A stretch of DNA of 64,000 bases, from contig NC_041689.1 of the NCBI RefSeq assembly GCF_900005765.1, forward strand, positions 620,001 to 684,000. The letters are read 5' to 3'. The notes under the pieces are model-generated. The model searched no databases, had not been told where the DNA came from, and saw only the letters and a list, made by a program, of their open reading frames with translations. The stretch comes from Plasmodium relictum. Taxonomy: Eukaryota > Apicomplexa > Aconoidasida > Haemosporida > Plasmodiidae. The position numbers and the translations under genes are program-made. Below are positions 34,030 through 46,206 of the stretch, piece by piece. Position 1 is the stretch's first letter, and each line of letters opens with the position of its first letter.

Positions 34030-34998
34030 TTAAATAAAAGTAAAATCTAGATCGGAAACAATTTTATTTCTTAATAATGATTTAGTAAATCTTGTTTTAC
34101 AAATAGAACAACAAATTCTATCTTTATTAGTTTGAGAATCCTTTTCCGAGCAGTAAATAGCTAAACAACAAGAACAAATATAAGCTATATCTATTTGCTT
34201 GTTGTGACAGGAGCAAACAGCTATATTGGTATCTTCATTTAAGTATGTATTAGAAAAGTATTTTCTCGAATTATTTGAGGGTAAAAACCAAAAAATAATA
34301 ATTTGTGTCAATATATCTTCAATTTTATCATTGCAATTAACATTTAAAAATATGCTATTATCTATATATAAACCATTGGTAATATTACATATTTGTTCAA
34401 GTATTTTCGTTTTATGATTAAGTGAAAAGACATCAATTATTACATTATTTCTTTTAGCATTATAAGCTATGTTCATTAATTGTGTATATTGATTGGTATA
34501 AAAGTGGCTTTTGGATATATCTAATAAAAATATTCTAGTATTAATATTTTCATATAAATTACAAATTCTATTATTATAACATAATGCAATGATTAAGGCT
34601 GATGATAAGGTACTTTCACTTAATTTATCACTTTTATTTTCATTAATAAAATTAATTAAATTATCATAAGTATCACTACAATAATCATTTTCTGTTAAAT
34701 TATTTTTAGCATAAGATATATAATTTTCATATATGATTTTACAATTATTAGAACATGTAGCAATTATACATATCCTTTCTGAATTACTCATGAAACAATA
34801 GAATCTTATAAATTGAAAAATTGATTTAAAAAAATCGGATAATTTTAAAGTTTTTACTTGATTTTTATCAAACTTTATTTTTAATCCTTCACACCATATT
34901 AATAAGTTAACATCTATAACTAAAATTAAATGGTTTTTAACTTCTTTTTCATCTTTTAAATTATCTGTTTTTGAGCAAACTTCCTCATTTTTCTGCAT
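34030..34998 (-). CDS. TFB4: TFIIH core subunit Tfb4/p34
   Basis: Single exon, 322 aa. Tfb4 (GTF2H3) binds p44/Ssl1 in TFIIH for transcription initiation and nucleotide excision repair. Residues 22-230 form a vWA-like fold: LILVIDVNLLIWCEG opens it, with the acidic start of the MIDAS-like strand, then a central SALIIALCYNNRI segment (family SxALxxALCYINR), NVIIDVFSL and QICNITNGLYIDN (family Q...GGxY). The C-terminal zinc region (about 260-303) has CSCHNK, CSCCLAIYC and CCSICKTRF, i.e. the C4 ribbon. Length fits the family (about 300-340). Confidence 0.93.
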   Translation of the reverse strand: MQKNEEVCSKTDNLKDEKEVKNHLILVIDVNLLIWCEGLKIKFDKNQVKTLKLSDFFKSIFQFIRFYCFMSNSERICIIATCSNNCKIIYENYISYAKNNLTENDYCSDTYDNLINFINENKSDKLSESTLSSALIIALCYNNRICNLYENINTRIFLLDISKSHFYTNQYTQLMNIAYNAKRNNVIIDVFSLNHKTKILEQICNITNGLYIDNSIFLNVNCNDKIEDILTQIIIFWFLPSNNSRKYFSNTYLNEDTNIAVCSCHNKQIDIAYICSCCLAIYCSEKDSQTNKDRICCSICKTRFTKSLLRNKIVSDLDFTFI

Positions 34999-35741
34999 TT
35001 TTTACTTTGTATATTTTTAAATCAGTATTCATTTTACGTAATATATATATATATATATTATAATTTTATAATGCAATTTTTTTATTATACCAAAATATTT
35101 GCCACATATAAATATACTGTTTTTATTAAATTATAAAAAAAAAAAAAAAAAGAAAAAATTCATAAATAGAATTAGAAGAGATAAAATATAATGAATATTT
35201 TTAAATTAAAAAATTATGAATTTACATTTAAAATATATATATACATGTAATTTTTGTTTTAAATAATAATAAACAAAAAATATCTTAATACCCTTTTAAA
35301 TTAAAAATAAAAATAAGATTTATTTTTTAAAATTAAAAATTATTCCATATATAAATTCTTTTAAAAAAAAGAAAAAAAAATGAAAGAGGTGAAATTATTA
35401 TTTTCTTTTTAAATAATAAAGAATACTTTTATTTGAATGGAAAATGTGAACAAATGTGAATGTAATATTTTTTGAAATAAATTATCTTTTTTAGTATTAT
35501 ATATTTAACAAAATTTTATAATTTGACGGATATATGAATAAATAAAAATATTATAGTTTAATATAATTTGTACTATTATAGATATATATTATAATTTCCA
35601 TAATTTTTTTTCCTTTTATTTTTGAAAATTCTTTTTTATAAATATGTCATTTCATAAAAAAAAATTTGTTTTGTTTGCGCAAAAAAAAAATTATACAAAT
35701 AAAAAAATTAAAAAAAAGAAAAAAAAAATTAGAGATATTAA
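34999..35741. other. intergenic
   Basis: Spacer between two minus-strand genes: promoter side of Tfb4 and 3' side of the RBM5/10-like gene. AT-rich with a few AT stems. No other feature seen. Confidence 0.5.
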
Positions 35742-38700
35742 TTATGTAATAGCTACAAAACCTAAAACACTTTGTAAATTTTTTTTGTGTAATGATGACA
35801 TATCTATATGCTTTTGGAGAAGTTCTTTATTTAAAAATTTTCTCAAGCATATAAAGCATATGCTATCTAAATTATCAGTACTACATCGTTGATTTATAAC
35901 ACTTTTTTCTGCACTAGTATTTGAATTATTAAATTCATTAACATTTTTATTATTATTGAATTGAGTTGAGTTACCTAATACTTTGTTATTAGGATGTTTT
36001 AGGTTGCTATTAACGATACATTCCTTAAAAATCTCTTTAGTTTGAGCACTTGAATTGGCATTATTTGGGAGATCATTATTATATTCCTTATTAGATTTAT
36101 TGCTTATATTATTTTTATTATCTAAATTTTTATTATTACTTTTTTTCTGAAGTTCTTCTTTATCTGAAAAATCATTTTCATCCGCTGAATCAGTAGAAAA
36201 ATGCTTTTTTATAATTTCTTTATTTTTTTTTTCTAAATTATTGCAACTACTCTCGTTAATATTCATCTGCTCAATTGTCTTTTTTGATGCTAGAGCTATT
36301 TTTCTGACTTCTTCTACAAAAGTAGAAATTTTAGTGCTAGTTACATTTTCATTTGTATTTTTCGTTTTATTATTTTCATTATTGTTATCATTGTTATTAT
36401 TACATATGTTTTCATCTATATTATTTTTCAATGTATTAGACAATAATAATGACTCATTAGTACTCTCATTTTTATGATTTCCTTCTTCATTATCTAAATA
36501 TATTCTTACTAAACACTCTGCTTTCATATTCCATATGTAATATCCTTTTGATAAAGACATATAAAATTTTGTATTATTATCAAAATATATTTGATAAATT
36601 GGGTGATAATAATACTGGCTATTATAATCAAAGAAAAATTCTGTTAACTCAGGCTTTCCTTTTTTTAAAATAATTATTTGAGATGTCCACACTAAAAAGA
36701 AAGTATAATGAAGTAGATTCATATTTGCAATTGCTTCAAAATAATTAACAAAAAAATTAAAATATGGTATATAATTTTTAAGAACAATAGCAGATGACTT
36801 ATTTATATTTAATTTAGCTAAATTTATACAATTAAAAAAGCATTGTTTTTCTTTTTGATTTACATAATCCAACTTTAAATAATTATTTTGAAAATTTATA
36901 TAATAATTTCCTTCAAGTTCTTTCATCATTTTTTCTGCTACATTTTGATTATTAAACTCAATAAAGCAAAATCCTTTTCTTTTGTTCGAACCTTTTATAT
37001 CATTAAATAAATAAAAATAATCAACATTACGTTTTTCAAATATATTATTCAAAAATTTTATAATATCTTTATTAGGTATACTACCATCTATATCTTTTAA
37101 AATTAACATGTTTGTTTTTTCTTCATCAAGCAATACTTCTTTTGTTGTTTCAAAATTTTCTATATTATTTTCAAAGAAATGAAATAGATTAAATGAATAA
37201 AAATTATAATCACTGTTATAATTATCATTTAAAGAAATATCAGTCTTTGCATTTAATATGTTATTATTTTTAATAAAATTCAGCTTATCATTCATAATAT
37301 CCTCATAATTACTATTTAAATTATTTACATTATTTGTATATCCATGATGAGTATTGAAAGAATCAACTGCAAAATTATTGAACACTTTTTGATCATTGTT
37401 TAAATTAAAATTGTTTTTTAAATATGAATTATCTGAACTATTTATATTATTTTTTAAAAAATTATTTATGTTCTTAGATTCATTTTCTACTATTTTTGAA
37501 TCACTAGTTTTTGCGGCTTTGCAAAAATAGCATACCGTTCTTCGGGAAAAATTTAAAAAATTACAAAAAGAGCAAAACCAATCATTAAATTTTTTTATAG
37601 GTACTTTTTCTTCATTATTTTTATTTTTTTTTTTTAGTTTAAATATTGGAAATATATGACAAATATTTCTTTTTATTTCAATACAATTATTTTCTTCAAA
37701 AAGAGAAAATAATTTTCCACAAGCTTCGTTAGATGGAAATTCAATTATACAACATTTGTCATCGCTTATTTTATTTTCTAATTTTCCTCTTAGTATATTC
37801 TGTTGTATATTGTTAAAATATGAATTATTTTTTAAAAATTCTAAATTTTCTTTTATGAATAAATCATCTTTTATAGAAAAATATGATAATTTATTTATAT
37901 ATATATTGAGAGGTAATGAAAATGCATTATTTATTGCTATATTTCTAATAATTTCATCAATTTCTTCTTCTGTTATATCATCAGGTATTTTATATATAAA
38001 AATAAATCTAGATAATTCAATATTAGTTTTCTTTTCTAAAATATTATTTGTATTTTGTATCTTTTTCATATTATCATTTATATGTGAATCATTTTCTTCA
38101 TAGTCATTGAATCTTTTCTTCTTTCTACTATATTTATGATATTTATCGTCAGAATATGAAGAATATTCTTCTATTTCATCATCATTACGTGATCTTCTAT
38201 ATTCCTCTTTATTTTTAGAAACTGATTTGCTTTCATTTCTTCTATTTTCATTTTTATTGTATGAACTATTATTATTATTACTCCTATTTATTTTTCTTTC
38301 TCTTTCAAAATCTCTATCTTTATATTTATTATAGTATTCAGAGTTATTTTTACTATAAGTTTTTTCAATACTTCTATTACTATTCCTTCTTTCTTCATAT
38401 TTTCTCTTAATCCTTTTTATATTGTATTCATCATCGTATTTACTATCAGACTTTTTATCATATTTATCATCATGCTTTTTATTATATTTATCATCATATT
38501 TTTTGTTATATTTATTATCATATTTATCGTTATATTTATTATCATATTTATCGTTATATTTATTATCATATTTATCGTTATATTTATTATTATAATTATC
38601 GTTATATTTATTATTATAATTATCGTTATATTTATTACCATATCTTTGCTCAAGTCTATTATCACTCTTATCTCTATTTTCTTGTTTATAATTTCTATCT

Positions 38701-38975
38701 TTATTTTTTTCAAAATATTTTTTATCGTTATTTTTATAATCTTTTTTACTTAAATTGTTAGGTGACTTTGATTTAGAATTTTCCATTTTCTCCTTTTTAT
38801 CAAAATTATATTTTTGTATATTTTTATTTTTTTCATAAAAATCTTTTTCTTCTTTTTCTTTTTCTCTTATTTTTTCGCAAACGTCTCTATTATATATTAG
38901 ATTATTTTTTTCATTGCTATTTTTATTTTCTTCACAATTATCTCTATAATATTTATTTTTATATGGCATTTTCAT
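35742..38975 (-). CDS. RBM5/RBM10-like RNA-binding protein (RRM, RanBP2 ZnF, RRM, OCRE, C2H2)
   Basis: Single open frame, 1077 aa, nuclear splicing-regulator architecture. Residues 1-320 are Lys/Asn/Asp/Tyr/Arg-rich, with nine copies of an NKYNDKYD-type octad (114-185) and an RS-like part (about 195-290). RRM1 about 323-445 (FIFIYKIP as RNP2, CCIIEFP as RNP1). A RanBP2 zinc finger at 464-486 (W-FC-x2-C-x10-C-x2-C). RRM2 622-705 (MLILKDID and RKGFCFIEF). An OCRE-like aromatic block at 781-815 (FFFDYNSQYYYHPIYQIYFD). A C2H2 finger at 1040-1063 (CFIC...H-x6-H). The order is that of RBM5/10, which recognise 3' splice-site regions. The C-terminal G-patch of that family is absent; the frame closes 14 residues after the last zinc His. 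A further exon was sought and not seen. Confidence 0.88.
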   Translation of the reverse strand: MKMPYKNKYYRDNCEENKNSNEKNNLIYNRDVCEKIREKEKEEKDFYEKNKNIQKYNFDKKEKMENSKSKSPNNLSKKDYKNNDKKYFEKNKDRNYKQENRDKSDNRLEQRYGNKYNDNYNNKYNDNYNNKYNDKYDNKYNDKYDNKYNDKYDNKYNKKYDDKYNKKHDDKYDKKSDSKYDDEYNIKRIKRKYEERRNSNRSIEKTYSKNNSEYYNKYKDRDFERERKINRSNNNNSSYNKNENRRNESKSVSKNKEEYRRSRNDDEIEEYSSYSDDKYHKYSRKKKRFNDYEENDSHINDNMKKIQNTNNILEKKTNIELSRFIFIYKIPDDITEEEIDEIIRNIAINNAFSLPLNIYINKLSYFSIKDDLFIKENLEFLKNNSYFNNIQQNILRGKLENKISDDKCCIIEFPSNEACGKLFSLFEENNCIEIKRNICHIFPIFKLKKKNKNNEEKVPIKKFNDWFCSFCNFLNFSRRTVCYFCKAAKTSDSKIVENESKNINNFLKNNINSSDNSYLKNNFNLNNDQKVFNNFAVDSFNTHHGYTNNVNNLNSNYEDIMNDKLNFIKNNNILNAKTDISLNDNYNSDYNFYSFNLFHFFENNIENFETTKEVLLDEEKTNMLILKDIDGSIPNKDIIKFLNNIFEKRNVDYFYLFNDIKGSNKRKGFCFIEFNNQNVAEKMMKELEGNYYINFQNNYLKLDYVNQKEKQCFFNCINLAKLNINKSSAIVLKNYIPYFNFFVNYFEAIANMNLLHYTFFLVWTSQIIILKKGKPELTEFFFDYNSQYYYHPIYQIYFDNNTKFYMSLSKGYYIWNMKAECLVRIYLDNEEGNHKNESTNESLLLSNTLKNNIDENICNNNNDNNNENNKTKNTNENVTSTKISTFVEEVRKIALASKKTIEQMNINESSCNNLEKKNKEIIKKHFSTDSADENDFSDKEELQKKSNNKNLDNKNNISNKSNKEYNNDLPNNANSSAQTKEIFKECIVNSNLKHPNNKVLGNSTQFNNNKNVNEFNNSNTSAEKSVINQRCSTDNLDSICFICLRKFLNKELLQKHIDMSSLHKKNLQSVLGFVAIT
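38421..38636 (-). repeat. 24-nt coding tandem repeat (nine octapeptide copies)
   Basis: Nine direct copies encode NKYNDKYD and variants within the N-terminal region of the RBM5/10-like protein. The central copies are nearly identical at DNA level and the outer ones decay (DKYNKKHD, SKYDDEYN), the usual pattern of unequal exchange. Confidence 0.92.
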
Positions 38976-39630
38976 TCATAATCAAAAATCTTTACTAATA
39001 ATATTTTAATGTTTTTTAAATATTCATAGCTTTTTTATTTCGTATTTTTATATTAATTTTTTTTTTTTATTAAATATATATTAAAGATAAAAAAAAAGAA
39101 AAAACTAAAAAATTAAAAAGATTATATTAAATATGTTTTAAATAAAATATATTAACACCTACATAAAATTAAGAAGAAATGATAGAATTATTTATAAATA
39201 TTAAAATCTTCCATTATTAATAAAAAATAAAGATACATAAAAAAAAAATTCTTAAAATAGAACTAATACAGAACGGAAATATAAAAAAAAAGAATCGAAA
39301 AATGAAAAATCAAAAATAAAAAATGAAAAAAAAAAAAAATAATAATAAAGATCATATGAAAATTTTTTAAATTTTTATTTTTTTTAAATTAAAATTTTTA
39401 ATTTTTATGAATAGCGTGTATTTAACTTTTTCATTATATATTTATCTTTTTTTTTTTTTTTTTTTTGATTTATATATATTTGTTTTGTTTTGTTTTGTTT
39501 TTTAATGATTGTGTATTTATGAAATAAATTTAAATAAAAATAAAAAAATATACTGGAAAATTTAATTCTAAGAAATGAAGATTAAATACTTTTTTTTTTT
39601 ATTTAAATTTTTAAATTGTCAAAAGATAAA
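38976..39630. promoter_or_regulatory. divergent intergenic region
   Basis: Separates the start codons of the RBM5/10-like gene (-) and the EMB8-like hydrolase gene (+), so promoters of both should be here. Contains T runs and four TTTTG units (39480-39500). No specific motif recognised. Confidence 0.45.
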
Positions 39631-39901
39631 ATGGATTTTTTTATTATAATTTTAACAATACTATTTATATATTTCTTATTTGATTATAATTTCTGCTCTA
39701 AAGGATTAGTTTTTTATATAGGGAATAAATCTTTAAAAATTCTTAAAAAGTAAAACAAAATTAATATCTATTAAAATTCTATTTATTATTTATTATTGAT
39801 TGTCAATATATATGTAATATACTAATATTAATAATACTAAAAATATTTTGTCTTTTTTTTTTTTTTTTTTAATAAAATAAATATGTGGGAATATTTAACA
39901 A

Positions 39902-39958
<57 letters not shown>

Positions 39959-42900
39959 TATTATTTTTTTAATAGATGCAATAATATAGAAAAAGCTTAT
40001 AGAAGTACAATATATTTAATGCATCCTTTCTTTCAACATATGTTTGTTCACTTATATTATTTTTATTTAGAAAAAAAAAAAAATTATTTAAGCAATTTAA
40101 TTTTTGAAAAATTAGAAAAGAGTACATATAATAGTAATAGGAGTGATGTTAGTAATTTTTTAATTAGAATTATTGAAAAGATAAAAAAATTTTTGTATAT
40201 TAAATTATTAAATATATTTTTTTTTATTGTAGAATATACAAATATATATGAAAATATCAATTTTAATTCTTATATTAATACAAGAGAAGTTTTAAATAAT
40301 AACAGCTTTGGTACCATAATTATTGACTATTATTTGCCTAATGCTACAATAAAAAAAAAGAATGTTAAGAATTGTAATAAATTAAACAATTCTGATAAAA
40401 TAGATTTATATGATTTAGTTAATATTAACAAGCAAAAAAAAATCAATTTAATATTAATAGATAAAAAATGGAAACGTATTTTAAATATAGAAAAAGTTGA
40501 TAATGCTAATGTTCATTATTTATATTTACAAGATACCGTTTTGATTCAGTATCTTCAATTTTCATGCATTCTTAAAAATGGTCTATTAAAAAAATTAAAT
40601 GATAGAAATGAAAAGAAAAAAGTACATGATATAAAAGAAAAAGAGAAAACTTCTAAGGAAGAAAAAGAAAATAACAAACAGAAAAATATCACCATAATAA
40701 ATAAAGAATCAAAAAAAGAAATTAAGAGAAATAATGCAAAAAAAGAACAAGAAAAAGATGAAAAACTAAAAAATGGAACAATTACTACGACCGAATTAGA
40801 AAAAGAAATAAAATTAAAAAGTAATATAGTAACAAATGAAGAAATGAAAGAAAATATAATAATAAAAGAGAAAGAATTAAATGAAAAATTAAATGAGAAA
40901 GAAAAAGTTCAAAACAGTAATAATGTAAAAAAAACCAAAGAAAATATTATTAAAGATAAATTAAATATATATCTTAATCAACTGAAATATAAAAATATAA
41001 AAGGAATTATTGTTATAGTACCTGAAGTATTTTATAACTACATAAATATAAAGGATATGTCTAACAAAATACCCTTATATTATTTCTTAACAAAAGATAT
41101 AAAAATTGATTCTCTTACAATTATAGCAAAATTATTGGGCTATATTTGTGTCCATATACATATAAATGTTAATTTTGGATTATCAATTCCATTTATATTT
41201 AGAACAAAAAATACTAATATTTTTAATATATCAAATAATTTTAATATTCATGCAAACGAAAATTACTTTAATATGCGTAATAGAGATAGTAGTATGGATA
41301 TAAAAAAATCGGAAGATTCATCATATATGAATAATTTAAAAAGCAGTTTTACTTCTGAAAACAATAGATATGAGCAAGTAGGATGCTCTTCTTCATATGC
41401 TAGTTATAATGAAAAAGAAAAAATAAATTTTAATAATAAATTTTGTGATGATAATAATATTTATAATTATGAAAATATTAGCAATAATAGTTACAAAAAT
41501 GATGTTTTTAATGGAAAATATAACAATGAAAGGTTTTACACAGAAGAAACAAATATTCCGTTATTTTCGTCTCCTTTTTCGTTTTTTAGTGATAACTATA
41601 ATGATTTAAATATAGCAATGAATCACTTTAGAACAATTTTTAAAAATTATAATTTTGTTTTTTTAAGTTTTAATGATGGTACTAATGTTTTATTAAATTA
41701 TTTTTTAGAAAAAATTTATAAAAAAAAAAAAAAAACAGGGATGGATGAAAATATAAATAATCAATTTAATTTAAATAATGCTAATGTATATAAATATCAT
41801 TTGCAGAAACATAAAGATAATAATGATATAAAAACGGATTTATGTGACAATGTAAATGAAAAAAAAAATAATTCAAAAACATTTCAATCAAATAAAAGTG
41901 AAGAAGAAAAGGATGATATTAATATGCAGAATAAGAATAACATAATGAATTTATTTTTCAAGGATAAAAAAAAAGTAAAAGAAAATAAGGAAAGAGAAAA
42001 ATATAAAGAACTGAAAAAAAGTAATGTTGAAACAGTATTATGTGATATAAAAAAGAAAGAAAAAAAGATATTATGTAATATATATGATAAAGAAGGAAAA
42101 AAAGATAAATTGGATGAGAAAAATTCAGAAGATTCAAATGCAAGCTATGACGAAGTACGAATAATTAATGAAGTAGTGAATGAACAAATTAAGAATAAGG
42201 TAGAAGTGGGAGAAGAAGAAGAAGAAGAAGAAGAAGAAGAAGAAGATGATGAAGATGAAGATTACGAAGAAGAAATTAATGGAAGAAAAAAAGACGACGG
42301 AGAAGAAAAAGCGTATGAAGAAGAAGATTATGTTGTTTATGACAATGATTATGAAGAAGATAATAATGATAATGAAGAAAATGAAGATGGTGATGAAGAA
42401 TACTTAGGGGATGAGGAAAGAAAAGATATAAATGAAAAAAAAAAAAGAGGAAAAGAAAAAAAAAATGGTACAGAAAAAAATAAAGAAAAGCACGAAAAGA
42501 AAAGAAGAAAAAATAATAAAGAAAAATTGAAAAGAGAAGAAATTGAATCCTTTTTAAGTTTATCAAAATTTAATAATATTTTTAATAGGAGTAAAGAAAT
42601 TATATTAGAAAAAAATAATGAGGAATATAAAAATAAAATTAAGAAGAACGAATCTAAATTATCCAATTTGAATAAAACAAAAATAACAACAAAAAAGTTA
42701 GCTTCAAATACAAATAAAGATTATTCTAATAATAAATATACTAATTTAAACTTAACTAATTTTACACCAATTATTAAAAAGAATGAAAATATTTGTGAAA
42801 AAATTTCAGCTGAAAATTTTAAAGATAACATAGAAGAAAATAAAATAAAATCAAATGACAATTTTATTGAATATTTGAAAAATAAAAAAATAAAATTAAA

Positions 42901-44851
42901 TGTTTTAAAAAAATTTGAAAGTAAAGAACTAAAAATGAAGGATGATATAGTAAAAGATGCATCAGGCTTTTCACAAAAATTTCGATATAGTTTTTTTAAA
43001 ATAAAAAATAAATTTAAACAAAATTTTAATAATTCAGAAAGCAAAATAATACAAGACAAGAAAAATATTGAAAGAGATAAAATGATGATTAATTCTTTTA
43101 ACAAAAACAAAAATGGAAAAGGTTCTGAAGAAAATAATAGCACCTTAATGGATTCTCATTTTGACGATTATAGAAAAAAACATACAAAAGAACTATGTAT
43201 TTTAATTAACTTCTCATATAATAATATGTTTGATATATTTAATTATCCTGATGATTTTATTGAAAAAAAAAAAAAAAAATTCTTAATAATTCATAAAATT
43301 TTTTATTCTTTAAATATATTTTTTAATTCATTTTCAACTATAATAAAACAAAGATATTTTTTTTCTTGCACAAACGAATTAACTAAATTTCTAAAAATAT
43401 CTTTATTCTTTAATTATGATGGTAAGTCAATTAATAAAATTAATAATCAAAATACTACGAAATATAATATTTTATGTGATATTAATAAAAGTTGTAGTAC
43501 TTGTGAAAAGAAATTAAGATATTTAAAAGATCGTTACTGTGTATCACATAATAAAGACATTCATTTAAATAATATGATTTATAATGAAAACAATTGTATT
43601 CTTAATAATTCAAATAATATAAAATTAGAGGGTGATGTTCTTAATATACATAAATGTTACAAGAATTCAGAAAATTATAATAAAAATGATTCTAATTATA
43701 CTCTTAGTTGTTATAACAATAAAAGCAAGGATTATAATCAAATTTATAACAAATGTAGTAAAAATTTTAGTTATAATGTTAACAACTGTAATAATAATAT
43801 TAATATTAAAAATGAATATACCAATATGTGTAATTATTGTTATAAAAATATTGTTAGTAGATGTAATAGTACAGAGGAAAACCATGAGTATGCTACTAAT
43901 GATAATATTTATAAAAATCATTCTATTTTTTATGATAATTATTGTTTAACTGATATAAATGATAAAATAAATAGAATAAAATACAGAAGAAAAAGTGATA
44001 AAATATATAATTTATCTCTAAATGATGAATATTCAATAAAAACTAAAAAGAAAGAAAAGAGAAAAATATTTTCCGATAAAAATAACGAAACAAATTTAAA
44101 TATTATTCATAGCAAGAGTAATACACTAGAAGATAATTTAAATAATAGTAATATGACCTGTAACGATAACAGTAACTATAATGATATCAATATAAGAAAT
44201 CTCAAAAATATATTATATGAGGATAATTTTGAAAACAAAATAAAAATTCATTTTAACATTGAAAAATTATATGAAAGATGGAATGTATATTTTGAAGAAA
44301 GCAAATTACATTTAAGTATTCAAGATTATTTTCTTTTTAATTTATCATTTATATATAATATATATAATTACTTAATATTAATATATATATGTACATATTT
44401 TTGTGAAGATAGTTACTTTAATTTTTGTGAAAATCAAAAATTTTATCAATTTGTTAAGAAAGTTCATGCACTTAATAAAAAAAAAGATTGTTGTTGGAAC
44501 ATTAGGCATATATGTGATACATCTATCATACCCAATTTTCTTGATTTTAAAGATTACAAACTATTAAAAGCTTTTTTTTTTTTGTTACAGAATTCTTCTA
44601 ATATGTTTATCTCTAAAAATATAGAATATTTAAATTTTCCTGCTGTCTTCATTTTTTGTTCTGACTCAAAAAATTTTAATTTCAGTCATTTAGATATTAT
44701 TAAAATTTCAAAAAATAACAATATTATATATTTATTATACAAAAGAGGAAATGAAGGTTTGTTCTTATCAGGTTTAAAACCCTTCATATGGATACATAAA
44801 GTTCTTTTTGATTTTGTTGAATCTTTGTTTTTGTCTAGTTATGATAATTAA
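39631..44851 (+). CDS. EMB8/ABHD1-3-like alpha/beta-hydrolase-fold protein, catalytic residues apparently lost
   Basis: Two exons, 39631-39749 and 39976-44851, 1664 aa. Exon 1 gives a signal-anchor-like helix (FFIIILTILFIYFLF). After it, AYRSTIYLMHPFFQHMF resembles the EMB8 entry block (Y-x-PT-x-WL..GHLQT). Further blocks: GTIIIDYYLP, GIIVIVPEVF, then LLGYICVHIHINVNFG (family GYxVVxFNhRG) and FVFLSFNDGTNVLLNYFLEK, which aligns with the nucleophile elbow GFSxGGNxLLxYLGE. In that alignment the Ser is N606. Near the C-terminus KRGNEGLFLSG aligns with GGHxGFLxG, so the catalytic His is N1632. The acid site (IFCSDSKN for xxxDDP) is also altered. Between these blocks lies a Lys/Glu/Asn-rich insert of several hundred residues with an E/D run at 42209-42420. 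The family acts on lipids; this copy is probably a pseudoenzyme. Exon 1 rests on GT/AG sites and frame only. Confidence 0.78.
39904..39955. repeat. (AT)n microsatellite in the EMB8-like gene intron
   Basis: About 26 AT units inside the 226-nt intron that joins the signal-anchor exon to the main exon. Confidence 0.9.
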
Positions 44852-46206
44852 AATTGTTAAGTTAAAAAAAAAAAAAATACAAATATTATTTTATTATATG
44901 TTTTTTTTTTTTTTTTGCGTTTTTAACTTAATATACTGTGTAAAAAATATGGTCCAAATCATTTATGAAAAATTTTTTTTTTGGTAAAATTTTTAAATAA
45001 TGAAAAAAATATTTAAGTTTATTTATAAAGAATTTTAATATATGCTATATCTTTTTTTGTATAAACATATTTTTTTTAAAATTTAGTATTTCTTTATTAT
45101 GTACATATAATTTTAATTTTTTGTACATTTATATATTTTTTAAAATTACATTATAAATATAATTAAATGTAGCAAAAAAATTCAACTTATATAAATGAAA
45201 TTTTATGTATTTATATATTTAAAAATATAAATTAACTGTGATAAAATATACTTGTAAACTCAAAACTGTCTTATATAAAAAAAAAAAACATAATATAATA
45301 AATATATTTTAAAAAAATTACTACATATTTATATGAATTATAATATATAATAAAGGAATATATTAATTCTTTTTAATAGTTTTCATAATTTATTTTAGAC
45401 ATATTTTTTATTATATCAAGAGCAGAATTTTTTTCAAAATTTTTTTAAAAATAGTTTAATAATAATTTGAATTTACCAAATAATAATAACAAATAATCTA
45501 CATTTTATTGCCGTTTAAATTTATTAAAGCATATTTTTACAATTCTTAAATATACTTTTTTTTTACTATTTCTATTACATAAAATATATAAAATAAAAGG
45601 TAAATATATAATAAAGCAATAAAAGTATACTACATTATATCTTCATTTATATTTTGTGTTACTTCTTTAATAAAGATAAATCATGCTTTCTTTAAAAGTA
45701 GCACATTCAGAATATTTTAAGAAAAAAAATATATACATAAAACAAGTATTAGTACATATATTCTTTGTTAAATAAAAAAAAATTTTTATAATAAAAATAA
45801 AAGCAATTTTAATATTTCATTAATAGAACAAGGGCTTGTGTTATATTTTTATGCTTAAATAAAATTTTTTATAATTTCTTCAATAATTTATTATCACACA
45901 AATGTTAAAAAATTCTGTCTTCAAATACAACAGAAAATTGGATATAAAAATGTTCTATTCTATACAATTAAAAAAAAAAAAAAAAAATATATTAAAACAA
46001 ACAAAAAAAAATTGATTTTACAATTTACTGATACACTAAAAACAAAAACCTAAATATACATAATATAAAGTTAAAATAATATCTCAAATTACTAACATTT
46101 ATTTAAATTTTTTTTTAATAAAATAATGATTACGTAGTTCACAAAAAAAAAAAAAAAAAAGGAAAAATGAAAAAAAAAACATTATGAACATAATAAAAAA
46201 AAATTT
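44852..46206. other. intergenic between convergent genes
   Basis: 1.35 kb between the EMB8-like gene (+) and the TPR gene (-), larger than a pair of 3' UTRs usually needs. I scanned both strands and saw no frame with codon structure and no RNA-like element. Confidence 0.5.

Noticed and set aside
42276-43143. Long minus-strand frames opposite the EMB8-like gene
   Set aside because: They are the antisense of Glu/Lys/Asn-rich coding sequence and read as Phe/Leu/Ser/His strings.
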